Assembly: GCA_012064415.1 (NCBI GenBank)
Contig: SSNU01000098.1
Location: forward strand, 124,779 to 135,297
Length of the DNA stretch: 10,519 bases
Direction: 5' to 3'
Origin: Gyrodactylus bullatarudis
Lineage: Eukaryota > Platyhelminthes > Monogenea > Gyrodactylidea > Gyrodactylidae
This document shows positions 1-8,949 of the stretch, piece by piece; position 1 is the first letter of the stretch, and each line of letters begins with the position of its first letter. The position numbers and the translations under genes are program-made. The notes under the pieces were generated by a model that saw only the letters and a program-made list of their open reading frames with translations, had not been told where the DNA came from and ran no database searches.

Positions 1-2404
1 CGGGGTAGAGTCTGATGAGACCCGGCGAAATATAACGTTTATCACTATAATATACGTCTGTTTTCTCCTACCTTCCTCATGAGTTCAGAAACCAACAAAA
101 GTGATATTCTTGATGAAGTTCGACAATATTATCGTAAAAATTATTGAACTTATTAACTCTATTAATATGGAAGATTTCAGGATCATTTAAAGCTTAAATT
201 AAAGCCCAAATGTGAACTTGGATTACAAAGTCTTACAAAATTATTTCTTTCTACTCAATGATATTATCCAGTTTTGAAATCAGCGAAAAATTCCATACGA
301 AACTTGAGAATATCATTAAGTAGAATTTTTCCATGTAAGACTAATATATTTGGCCAAATTTTAATATTTTCATAGGTAAATTATGAGTTTTATAAAATTG
401 TAAAATACAGCTAATCTCGATGAATTTGGAAATTCAGGATTTTAATTTTTTCATTGAGGTAAAATTTTCTTAAAATTTTTTGGTAAAAGATTCAAAAGGC
501 AAACTTTCACTGATTTAAGAAAGAAAAATTTGGAGAAATTTTAAATTTTGAGCTGGCACAAATTTTTCATTTTGTTGAACATTGACTTAAAAATTTTTGT
601 TGATTTTGTAAAAGGTCTAAAAGGAATCAAAAGTTATTTTTCAAAATCATCATTAGACAAGGAAAATAATAGCAATTCATTTTTTTTGAAAAAAACTGTC
701 ATTTTGAACTGATCTTGGATCATCCTAATGTATCAATTTCCAAGCATTAATACAGTGAAAGTGTACGTTTTCAATCTTTAGCCAAAATTGTAATACCTGG
801 ATGAAAAAATGAGATTTTTGTAAAAATCATGAATTATCAAATTCATTTAGAATAGCTTTAGTCTCGCCATCGAAAGTTGAATTCTAAAAAATAGCAACGA
901 TTTCAAACTTGAAGCGTGTTTTTTATTGTTTAAGGCAATCAAGTATCCGAAAGAATTTCAATAAATCAATACAATTATAAAAATATTAATCAATTTCATG
1001 TAAGGAACATGAAGCTGGCATTCAAACTCAAAACAAATGTCAACATTTTCATCTGGAAACTTCAACCCTCTAGCATTTCAATTTTTCCCTATTTATGATC
1101 ATGATTTAAGAAGATATGAGAGATGGCTCAGTCCATGTGATGGGAAATCTTCAAATGTGACTACATATTCGTCCTTAGTCATCTGATGCATTGTAATAAT
1201 AATACATCATAGACTATAATTATAATTGTATAACTATTGAGGATGAAAAAATTACTTTCAAAAAAAAAAATTCCTAATAAAAATCAATAAAATACTATGA
1301 ACATAAGTAAAACAGCTGTCCACTTCATTACCGATGAATCAATCTTATAGTAAGGATACTAAAAAGTTGAAGGGAGACCAAGTTTTTAGAGACCAAAAAT
1401 TTTTGAGCAAGAATCTCATCTTAGTAGAGTAAAAAGTCCCAAAGATCTTATTTTGAGTTAATCCTCACATAAATAAGCCAAGACTGTACTAAAGCTAGTT
1501 TAAAGAATTCAATTTTTTTATCAATCTTTTTCTGTGTCTAATTTTGATCCTACGAAATTCATTTGGTCACCCTCTCATTTTTAAATCTATACAAATTTTG
1601 AGCTCGAATTTTGAAAAAAAATGGCGCCATCTAGAAATTTTTCTTCAATTGATCACATAATCTACAACTAGGTAATATGAAGTTGAAGTTATTTTGACTA
1701 TCACTATATCATCATATAAATTCGTCATTTTTCAGGGATCTTGAATTATCAAATTTTCATCGATTTTCAAGTAAAGAAAATGATTTAAAAAATTAAAATT
1801 CAGTTTTCACATGATAATAGGGTGATTTTCAAATTCAGATTTAGCATAATTGATTTCTTTGTCTTAACTTAATCTTATAGATCAACTTTAGATCCCTTTT
1901 TCAAATTGAAATCAACAAAAATTTTCAACTCAAAGTTCAATATAAAACGGAATTTGGCGCTACCTCGAGATTTAAATATGTCATATTTCCTTAAAAATTG
2001 ATTTTTTCAAAATCATTTCTTCTTATCGTGAACTTGGGCCTTGTTCAATTTCTATTTCTTGGTAAAAAATTAAGAATATTGTAAAAATCATAAATTTCCA
2101 TCTATATGTATTTAGTTGCATTAATTCTGACTACAAAGTGAGTTAAATTGGTTAAATGTAGTAGGTATAATGCAAGGATGATGCTGTGAAAATCATTAGA
2201 GATGAAAGAATATTTACATTTCTCAAGGATTTTTAGAAATTAACGATAAAAGATGGCAGATCGGCTTCAGTTTACTTCATAAAATTTTTAGAATTTTCAT
2301 TAAATACGCGTTAATAAACTAATATAAATAATTGATAGACATATATAAAATCTACTAATTAATTAAATTTGATTAGGAATCAATAGATGATGAGAATAAT
2401 ATTG
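1..2404. other. Gene-free AT-rich stretch left of MITE copy 1
   Basis: No exon with paired splice signals and no long open frame on either strand. It would be part of the intron following the linker exon (donor at 3225). The first 40 bases are unusually GC-rich for the window. It holds homopolymer A and T runs, a 14-base inverted repeat with one mismatch (252-265 and 309-322), and degenerate motifs around GGCGC at 1618-1640 and 1948-1974 that may be remnants of an old repeat. Confidence 0.5.
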
Positions 2405-2412
2405 GTGTGCAG
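2405..2412. repeat. Left target-site duplication of MITE copy 1
   Basis: GTGTGCAG, directly abutting the terminal TAGGCTAGGG. It is identical to the 8 bases after the right terminus. Confidence 0.87.
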
Positions 2413-2505
2413 TAGGCTAGGGTGAAATCTTTAACCTCATATTAGCACCAACCTTTCTGATAGAACTATCAATTCTAAGCATTATTTTTTATTGAAGCAT
2501 GTGTC

Positions 2506-2530
2506 GAAAATGATTCTCCATTATGTCATT
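2506..2530. repeat. Inner inverted-repeat arm of MITE copy 1 (left)
   Basis: Pairs with 2736-2760 at 24 of 25 bases; the core is ATTCTCCATTATGTCATT. It is also present in copy 2, so it belongs to the element and suggests a fold-back structure. Confidence 0.85.
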
Positions 2531-2735
2531 CGGTTTTAAAAATCCAAAAATTTTTAAATCGCCGCTCAATTTTCAATGAATTTTACTACGCAATCAGTAA
2601 AATCCGGAATATCTTGGTCATTCAATGAGTTTCTTAATTTTTATCTTCATAAATAGTAATCTTATCATCAAGAGAGCATTCATGGTTAATTTCGTCGTTT
2701 TATCATATCCGTGGGATAATGTGGGAAAAATGGGC

Positions 2736-2760
2736 AATGACATAATGGAGAATGATTTTC
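2736..2760. repeat. Inner inverted-repeat arm of MITE copy 1 (right)
   Basis: Reverse complement of 2506-2530 with one mismatch; core AATGACATAATGGAGAAT. The loop between the arms is about 205 bp. Confidence 0.85.
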
Positions 2761-2863
2761 ATGCTTTAAAATTATGCGAAACATGATCTGAGTACTAAAA
2801 TTTATCAGAAAAGTAAGTCCTTTCGCGAGCTGTTTGGAGAAAAAAAAATTTCCCCCTAGCCTA

Positions 2864-2871
2864 GTGTGCAG
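2864..2871. repeat. Right target-site duplication of MITE copy 1
   Basis: GTGTGCAG, directly after CCCTAGCCTA, matching 2405-2412 base for base. Confidence 0.87.
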
Positions 2872-3225
2872 GCTAAGCTATTGCCATTTATTTTATGATG
2901 ATATTCAGGTGTTGTCAATAATTTTATATCATGATTGTATTATGAGTTTGCGATAAAAAAGCCACTAGACTCGAAACATTATAGGATTTTATGTTTTCAG
3001 AAGCAAAATAATAATTCAAAAAACAACACCCATCAGAAACATTTTCACATTATTGAACGCATAAAAATACCTTTTTTCTTGACATCTTGATTAGCTATAT
3101 ATATTGGAAAAAGGTTTATTTCAGAGTATGAAATTTATTTAAATTAAATAATAATCTTAAATAAATTATTCTTAGTTGAGAAGTTTTCTAATATTATTGT
3201 AGCAATAAAAAGTTATTTAGCTTAC
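2872..3225. other. Non-coding stretch between MITE copy 1 and the linker exon
   Basis: Start of the intron downstream of the linker exon (donor GTAAGC reads down from 3225). It is AT-rich, with a small hairpin (3069-3078 against 3106-3115). No gene seen. Confidence 0.5.
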
Positions 3226-3436
3226 TCTTTTGTTAGTTGCTAGGAGATTTCGTTCTAGATTATCATTTTCATCACTGTCAGCTTCTGTATCAGATGAAAG
3301 GCGCAGTATGAGAGAATCGAGACTTGAGTGTGATCCTTTTGTACAATTGTTTCTGGTAGAATAAAGAAAAATTTCACATAAATGTTCAACTTTATATCCA
3401 ATATCATTACAATCATGGTGTTTTGGCGATAGAGCC
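3226..3436 (-). CDS. OSBP/ORP-like gene, linker exon with acidic tail
   Basis: Internal exon of 211 bases. It opens after a pyrimidine-rich acceptor (tttttttatttataagtag) and ends AACAAAAGA before donor GTAAGC. The incoming AG of the 8312-8429 exon plus G makes Arg, then 70 codons follow without a stop, leaving phase 0. The acceptor is a tandem AAGTAG; using the upstream AG inserts one Ser in frame. The product is a hydrophilic linker with three Cys (residues 9, 20 and 31 of the exon) and a strongly acidic end, SSDTEADSDENDNLE at 47-61, then a basic end, ATNKR. Known OSBP/ORP4 proteins have a low-complexity linker between the FFAT motif and a basic RIPxKPNYSLNLW segment opening the lipid-binding domain, so that domain should be the next exon, below position 1. 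Reading without the splice meets a stop two codons after the donor, and there is no upstream ATG in frame, so it is not a free-standing gene. Confidence 0.6.
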
Positions 3437-5013
3437 CTACTTATAAATAAAAAAATTATTGTTACGATAAATTCAATCAATTTTTTCAGTCAAGATTGTG
3501 ATAATTGTTCTTGTTCAATTTTCATAAAGGAACTCAAGAATTATGAAATAACTTGCGTAATTCAAATTGTAGAACACACTTTTATGTTAAGAAAACTTGA
3601 TGACATGAAAAAATATCTCTTCATATTGTTCAGCTCTGTGGAACAAAGTATGATTATTTTTTGAATACAGTTTTTAGGCATATAGGAGAGTGATGATCGT
3701 CTTATCCAGTAAAGAACGTGCTTGAATATCTCAGTGCCGAGACATCTGGAATTCGTATATTCTGCCCAGAAATTTCTCATGAATATGCTAATTTTCATAG
3801 AACTCATTTCACATTAATAACTTTGTTCATTGAGAATTCCCTGATAAAAATCAATTTGAGAGACAGCTCAGATACATCTCTAAGTATTTCCATGTATGAG
3901 AAAATGACTTTGTCCCAAAACAAGGAGAAATTTTCTATTTTTCCTGTGTAGCTGAATATTTACTAGTTATTAAAAATCCCTAAGAAGATGGATCTCATTT
4001 ATTTGTTTTTCACTGAGACGAAAATTATAAAGAATTTATAAAAGCAATCTATCGCTATTACATTCGTATATTTGATATATAAAAGTCAATAATTCTTTGC
4101 ATTGTGGATGGCATTGGAAAATATGCATACTTCTATATCTGTTATGAGGTAAATATTGGAGCAATACCAAATTCCTGAAAATTATCCAAAATTTTTAGAG
4201 TTCCTTCCAGCTATGACCTCCATGTTCAAACCGAATTTTTCCAATGATTTTAAGATATTTATTTATAATTATTTTTTGATAGTAAATCACAAACTGTCTA
4301 ATTTTGCTATTATGCAAAAAAAAGATTATTTTGCCATGAGAATGCCATTGATATTTAAGCTTTTTCAGAAAGTGGTAGAATTCCTAAATTCCTGATTCTT
4401 TTTGATCGAAATTATACGATAAGATTCATGTTCATAGAAGCTGAATAGCCAGTGAACAAGGAGAAATTTTCATGAATGAAATTATCAACAGTCTCTTGAA
4501 AATGGGGTAAATTTTAACCTAAAATCTTCAATACCTAAACTTGTTTTGTAATCGAATCAAATGAAATTTATAAGATATCCCTTTCGAAATCAAGTGTTCT
4601 TAACAATCAATTTCGAAATAAATCCTCTCATTAGCGAAATTTCATTAGAAAAAACTTACCAGAAGATGGGAATTTACAATAAGAATCGGACCTCTAACTT
4701 TGAATCAAAATTAACCAAAAATTCTTCATGAATTTTTAACAGATAGAAATTTTAAAAGTTTAGCCTTATTCAAAGAAAGTCAGTAAAAATATTAATTATT
4801 TAGGAAAAAAGTATAATTTCCCGGTTAAAATACTGTTATTCTTAAAAAATGATTTACACGGTCTTTGGTAATAATAAAACACTGACAAGTTGAATATCGC
4901 TAAAATTTTTGCTTTATACTTCAAGTTTTAACGCAAAGAAGATTCAAACTCTGCACGTTAACTTAGTCGAATGTTAGGATGAATTTTATTACTGAATACT
5001 ATTCAGTGAATAA
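3437..5013. other. Gene-free intronic stretch with two unassigned open segments
   Basis: Two plus-strand stretches stay open for about 80 codons: roughly 3718-3951 (contains EYLSAETSGIRIFCPEISHEY) and 4156-4395 (contains EQYQIPENYPKFLEFLPAM). Neither starts with ATG, has a recognisable domain, or is longer than a couple of chance frames expected in 10 kb at this base composition. The first overlaps an 81-codon minus-strand frame at 3562-3807. I treat all of them as probable chance or decayed sequence. Confidence 0.35.
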
Positions 5014-5444
5014 TAGGATAAAGTGAAATTTTTAACCTCATATTAGCACCAACCTTTCTGATAGAACTATCAATTCTAAGCATTATTTTTTATTGAAGCA
5101 TGTGTCGAAAATGATTCTCCATTATGTCATTCGGTTTTAAAAATCCAAAAATTTTTAAATCGCCGCTCAATTTTCAATGAATTTTACTACGCAATCAGTA
5201 AAATCCGGAATATCTTGGTCATTCAATGAGTTTCTTAATTTTTATCTTCATAAATAGTAATCTTATCATCAAGAGTGGCTTCATGGTTGATTTCGTTATT
5301 TTATCATATCCGTGGGATATTGTGGGAAAAATAGGCAATGACATAATGGAGAATGACTTTCGCAAAACATGATCTGAGTACTAAATCAGAAAAGTAAGTA
5401 CTTTCGTGAGTTGTTCGGAGAAAAAAATATTTCACCCTAGCCTA
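5014..5444 (+). mobile_element. MITE copy 2, same family, decayed left end and no target duplication
   Basis: 431-bp copy of the element at 2413-2863, in the same orientation. The left end reads TAGGATAAAGTG, three mismatches from copy 1. The right end CCCTAGCCTA is perfect. The adjacent 8-mers GTGAATAA and AAGAACCA do not form a target duplication. Bases 5031-5275 are identical to 2430-2674. The remaining 169 bases differ at about 16 aligned sites and lack 15 and 5 bases present in copy 1. The inner inverted repeat is kept (5107-5131 against 5337-5361). There is no coding capacity. It lies in the long intron of the OSBP/ORP-like gene. Confidence 0.87.
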
Positions 5445-6312
5445 AAGAACCAGACAACTTTTAAAGTCCAATATATCAAAAGATAGGTGTATCCTAAACT
5501 TTGAGTTATTTTGATATACTTATTCAAGCTTATCATTGGAGCCCGAATTCACTCCTATGATTGAATAAATATTCTACAAAGAAAAGTGGTTCACTAATCC
5601 TGGTCAATAGAACATTCTTAGCATGAAGAACCTGGCTTTATTTTGATATTTTATTACAGTCCTTTTGAATTGTATTTGGATAACTATTTCAATCGAATAT
5701 TGATTCTAAGCATTTGGCACGAATGCATGAAAAGTCAAATTTTAATCTGTCATTCTTGAACAGATAGAATCAAGCAGAGAATCAACTATAAAAGTTATAC
5801 TTATAAACTGTAATTAGTATTTGGTTTTAAAATTTTGAGAGATTTGATCCAAGCCAGAAATTTTAGATGACTACTGAGAATAAAAGAAGATTAATTAAAC
5901 ACATTTTCACGTCAATGCTAAAATTATTTAAGTCTAGATCAAGAATTTAGAAAAAGAAGTGGTTTTAGAAATTTCGAGTTATGGCTAAATAATCATTTTT
6001 CGAGTAAAAATCGTTTCGTTAGTTTGAAGTTTAAGAGGAATCAAAAGTTGTTTCTCAGGACCACGATTAATCAAGAAAATCAAATTGGCTAAATTCGATC
6101 TAAGAATTCAGCTCATTATCGTATAGGAGTTGAATTTCGATTTTTTAATAATTCTGACTACTTGAAATTCCAATAATCAAAAATGGTGGGCTGCTTGAAA
6201 ATTAAATGGTAATAATCAGTTTACTTTTCTAATTTTGATCTTGTGATCTTCTGAATTTAAAATTTTAGAGATTAACTTTAGATTTGAAAAATTTCCGTAG
6301 TTTTCTTCACAT
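5445..6312. other. Gene-free intronic stretch between MITE copy 2 and the TTAA MITE
   Basis: AT-rich; no open frame of note, no exon signals in phase with the gene, no clear repeat. The segment near 6030 shares a short degenerate motif (AGGAATCAAAAGTT) with 618-640. Confidence 0.45.
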
Positions 6313-6316
6313 TTAA

Positions 6317-6769
6317 CCCTTCATGTCCCGTTGTTTCTCCAGACGAACACAACACTTTCGTGAGTGATATCTTGAACTGAAAGATACCTGAAATACTTTT
6401 TATTCCCCTCATTAGAAAGGAAATTCATTAAGCCACAAAAATAAGTATAATTCACTGAAGCTAACCAGAGTAATTTAAAGACGAGTGGTTTTTTTAAAAT
6501 GTAGTAATATTTAATAAAATATTAAGAACGTCTTTTCAAAAACCTTATTTGCTGAGGCCTTAGGAAAAATTAAAATAACTTTCTATCGTGAAACAATAGT
6601 TGTAGATTTCAAATATCCAACCGCCTGCTCGATATCTCTCATAGTTTAGAAGATATAAAAATGTCTATTTTTAAAATGGTAAGTCGGCTCTTAAAAAGGA
6701 ATTCAAACTCGGAATCAGCGTAATTTTTCTAGTTTGTGTGATGAAAAAAATAGTTTGGGACACGAAGGG
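6317..6769. mobile_element. piggyBac-like TTAA MITE
   Basis: 453-bp non-autonomous element. Seen: it is flanked on both sides by TTAA (6313-6316 and 6770-6773), and its ends CCCTTCATGTCCC and GGGACACGAAGGG are 13-bp inverted repeats with one mismatch. Known: TTAA target duplication with ends starting CCC is the hallmark of the piggyBac superfamily. The interior has no transposase-like frame and no further long symmetry. It sits in the long intron of the minus-strand gene. Only one copy is seen here, so the family assignment rests on the ends alone. Confidence 0.82.
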
Positions 6770-6773
6770 TTAA

Positions 6774-7200
6774 TATTTTGGAAATTGGTAAAATTTTTTC
6801 CCATAATTTTGATTTCAGAGTTTTGGTTTCAATTTTTTGATGAAACAAGTGTGTCTCTGAAAAATTATCAAAATGAGTTTACAAATTAAACAAAAAGCAT
6901 GCTAGGAATTCCACATGTATTTTGATAAAAAGAACATTTAAGCAAGATGCTATATCCAAACTTGGAGGAATGATCAGATCTTTATCTCTAATTTTAAGTA
7001 CACATGAGGAAATATACGGAACTGAGAACAAGATTCGTCTTGTATTTCTTATTATTCTATAAATGGAAGAGAGAATAGCTACCCGACATTTATTCACATG
7101 ATCTGGGAACAGTTGTCTTATTTGCCTGATAATGGTTTGGAAGATGACATTTTGGAACAAAAATATATACAATACATGGGTAAAAATTAATATTCACCAA
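6774..7200. other. Short segment with several overlapping open frames, unassigned
   Basis: Between the two TTAA elements. Plus-strand frames 6877-7062 (61 codons, contains DAISKLGGMIRSLSLIL) and 7026-7190 (54 codons, contains MIWEQLSYLPDNGLEDDIL) overlap in different frames, and a 97-codon minus frame covers 6879-7172. No family is recognised. It could be a frameshifted remnant of a coding sequence or a chance run of few stops. Confidence 0.25.
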
Positions 7201-7280
7201 CCCTTACATTGTCAGGAATTATTTACATTTTTAGCCAAAATTGAATCAATAGAAAACTAACTCAGAAAAAATTATAACTG

Positions 7281-7308
7281 AGTCAGAATTTGGGGTCTTT
7301 TTGAGCCC
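7281..7308. repeat. Subterminal inverted-repeat arm (left), GGGGTC palindrome
   Basis: 28 bases matching the reverse complement of 7976-8003 at 24 positions. It holds GGGGTCTTTTTGAGCCC, itself a near-perfect hairpin with a T5 loop. Confidence 0.75.
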
Positions 7309-7975
7309 ATCCTCTTTTTTTCATCTTATTTTTGATTCCATGTATGGAATTTTTAATTTGTTCGTGATTGCAGTTATCATCTATTTTTTTGCATCATGAG
7401 CTGCTACAATAAAGATCTACATATAAGCTGCTCTTACGTGCTATGAATAGAGAATTATTATATGAATCCGAAAACTTTTCTTCGGCTAGAAAGTGTCGAA
7501 GATTATGTTGAAGAGCAAATTTCTGATAAAGAATAAGACGAGGACTCTCTAATTTTTTCAGATTAACTCTTATCAAAATGTGGATCGATATTTTTCTCGA
7601 AAAAACCTCTATGCTCATTACCTATGGCTTGCACCAGATTCACAAAAAATCCAGGACTAACAAAATTTTCCCGGTCGTGTTTGATCCTTAAGATTTTTTT
7701 CAATTTATTCATTGATTCCAATATTGAATCAGCATATAGCAAATTATTCAAACAAATATGTATTTATACAATAATATGCAAGACTAAAAAAGAGAGCTGG
7801 ATTTGGGCTTTGATCCAGAGCAAGCGATAGAAAACAACAAAGTCGCTGTGGAAAATGCAACATTTATATATGCGAATAAAATGTTTGCCTATGTAGTCCT
7901 AAATGTCTATAAAGTTATCTAAATCTTGTTGAAAAAAAATCTTTTTCTCCGCTAAAACTAGTGTTAAGAGAAAGT

Positions 7976-8003
7976 GGGGTCAAAAAGACTCCAAATTTTG
8001 TCT
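7976..8003. repeat. Subterminal inverted-repeat arm (right), GGGGTC palindrome
   Basis: Partner of 7281-7308. It holds GGGGTCAAAAAGACTCC, a near-perfect hairpin with an A5 loop. Similarity extends weakly outward through an A-rich stretch. Confidence 0.75.
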
Positions 8004-8311
8004 ACGTGATTTTTTTCAAATTCCGTGCGAGGGTTAAAGATAGGTGGTACTTGATTTCATATGTTACCTAACGATCATATAAAGTCGATGAATAAATCAA
8101 TTTAAATCAATCGGGACAATCTATTAATTTGCACAATTTTGAAAAGTTGAGTCTCCATTTAATCGATAATGTTCAAAGTGTTTAGTCACATTATTTCCCT
8201 TTGAAAAATAATAAAGAGTTTAATATTTACAATCGATAAAGTAATATATTGATTGGCCATACAAAAACATATTGATATTTCAGTGTAAAACCAAATACTT
8301 CGATTACTTAC

Positions 8312-8429
8312 CTTATTTTTTCATTTGATATGATAGACTCCTGAAAAGATTCTGCATCATAAAAGGTATCTGTTGAAATGTCATCTGAGTATCGTATTGA
8401 TTGTCTATTACAGGTTTTGAGTATATTAT
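8312..8429 (-). CDS. OSBP/ORP-like gene, exon with FFAT-like motif
   Basis: Internal exon of 118 bases. It begins after acceptor ttttatatatag and ends ATAAG before the consensus donor GTAAGT. The incoming A of the previous exon plus AT gives Asn, so the junction is phase 1; it leaves phase 2 (AG). There is no stop in its 38 whole codons. Residues 14-28 read SDDISTDTFYDAESF: an acidic and Ser/Thr-rich run followed by T-F-Y-D-A-E-S. Known: FFAT motifs (EFFDAxE with an acidic flank) in OSBP, ORP9 and CERT bind VAP proteins on the endoplasmic reticulum, and OSBP and CERT place theirs just after a coiled coil, as here. Inferred: this exon would tether the protein at ER contact sites. The first position is Thr and the seventh Ser instead of Glu, so binding may be weaker or phosphorylation-dependent. 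Confidence 0.68.
8347..8388 (-). other. FFAT-like VAP-binding motif with acidic flank
   Basis: Codes for SDDISTDTFYDAES inside the exon at 8312-8429. The core TFYDAES matches the FFAT pattern EFFDAxE at positions 2 (F), 4 (D) and 5 (A), with the conservative Tyr at position 3 that ORP9 also has. The preceding seven residues contain three Asp plus Ser/Thr, as expected of the acidic tract. The function is inferred from the motif and its position after the coiled coil. Confidence 0.55.
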
Positions 8430-8949
8430 CTATATATAAAATTAAGAATTAGTAAAGTAGACTATTTGTGCAGAGATTTTCTTCATTTTAACATCAAGAG
8501 AATTAACCTCGAGAATTATGACTTTTTTTAAAATCCAGATTTCAAGTTTGTGAGAAATACCAACTTTGATTTGCTTTATTACTAGTAACAAGCCAGTTAA
8601 ACTTTTTACTCAGTTTCAAGATTATAATTATCTGATAGTAACAAGTTTAGCTGATAATAAGCAATCTTTTGACTTTTATTAAATCAATAAAGAAAAATCA
8701 TCTAGTTTATTCATAACACCCCTAGAAAATTTTCAGAATCCACCACAAAAAATACAAAAAGATGATAAAATAAAAATTTATCCCACAAATATTTTGCAAA
8801 TCTTAGCCTGATTACACTTTTTGCAATTAACCCAATAAAATTCTATCGAAATCGATTTCTCTGTCTGACTGTGAAACAGCTTTTGATTTCTCTCATTCTT
8901 TATGAGAGATTAAAGTGTTCACTACAACCTAATTATATTTTTAGCTTAC
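8430..8949 (-). other. Intron between the coiled-coil and FFAT-like exons
   Basis: 520 bases, donor GTAAGC at 8949 and acceptor ending TATATATAG at 8430, phase 1. It is AT-rich, and I see no coding stretch, repeat or mobile element in it. Confidence 0.62.

Larger units (their letters stand above)
2413..2863 (+). mobile_element. MITE copy 1, hAT-like, intact ends and 8-bp target duplication
   Basis: 451-bp non-autonomous DNA transposon. Seen: the termini TAGGCTAGGG and CCCTAGCCTA are perfect 10-bp inverted repeats, extending with one mismatch to GAAAT at about 16 bp. The element is bracketed by the exact 8-bp direct repeat GTGTGCAG. Inside, 2506-2530 and 2736-2760 form a second inverted repeat, 24 of 25 bases matching, so the single strand can fold into a long imperfect hairpin. 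There is no transposase reading frame. An 8-bp duplication is typical of hAT elements; P and Merlin elements also make 8 to 9 bp duplications, and TAGGC is not a perfect hAT end, so the superfamily is tentative. The second copy at 5014-5444 confirms the boundaries. It sits in the intron downstream of the linker exon. Confidence 0.88.
7201..8033. mobile_element. Probable second TTAA-type element, decayed left end
   Basis: About 833 bp. The right end reads CGTGCGAGGG followed by an intact TTAA (8034-8037). The candidate left end is CCCTTACA preceded by CCAA in place of TTAA. Inside, 7281-7308 and 7976-8003 are inverted repeats, 24 of 28 bases matching. Each contains a small near-palindrome, GGGGTC-TTTTT-GAGCCC or GGGGTC-AAAAA-GACTCC. 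The left arm lies about 80 bp from the proposed end and the right arm about 30 bp, so the left boundary may be shifted by an insertion or be wrong. Short open stretches inside (for example 7624-7830 plus, 7563-7751 minus) show no motif I recognise. The inverted repeat is firm; the exact ends and the piggyBac assignment are tentative. Confidence 0.55.
3437..8311 (-). other. Long transposon-loaded intron of the OSBP/ORP-like gene
   Basis: 4875 bases between the consensus donor GTAAGT at 8311 and the acceptor ending at 3437, phase 2. It holds one copy of the 8-bp-target-site MITE (5014-5444) and two TTAA-type elements (6317-6769 and about 7201-8033). An additional small exon inside cannot be excluded, but none is needed: the phases of the flanking exons fit directly. 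Confidence 0.55.

Noticed and set aside
12..31. Hammerhead-ribozyme-like core boxes: CTGATGAG followed after six bases by CGAAA
   Set aside because: Both conserved boxes are present at a plausible spacing, but stem II would be only one G-C pair, and neither a proper stem I nor a good stem III with a cleavage triplet forms with the following 40 bases. Sequence upstream of the window could change this, but as seen it does not fold.
3226..3480. Reading 3226-3480 as a free-standing small secreted protein with a signal-like start IEFIVTIIFLFISRA
   Set aside because: There is no ATG in that frame. The hydrophobic run is the pyrimidine tract before a good acceptor, and the open frame ends just past a GTAAGC donor, so it is an internal exon.
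3562..3807. 81-codon minus-strand frame with an ATG start, lying between two exons of the gene
   Set aside because: No domain or splice signals fit, it overlaps another open frame on the plus strand, and frames of this length are expected a few times by chance here. The flanking exons already join in phase without it.
2413..5444. TA dinucleotide target duplication (Tc1/mariner type) for the repeated MITE
   Set aside because: TA flanks GGCTAGGG in both copies, but in copy 1 an exact 8-bp repeat lies just outside the TA. TA is therefore better read as part of the terminal repeat.
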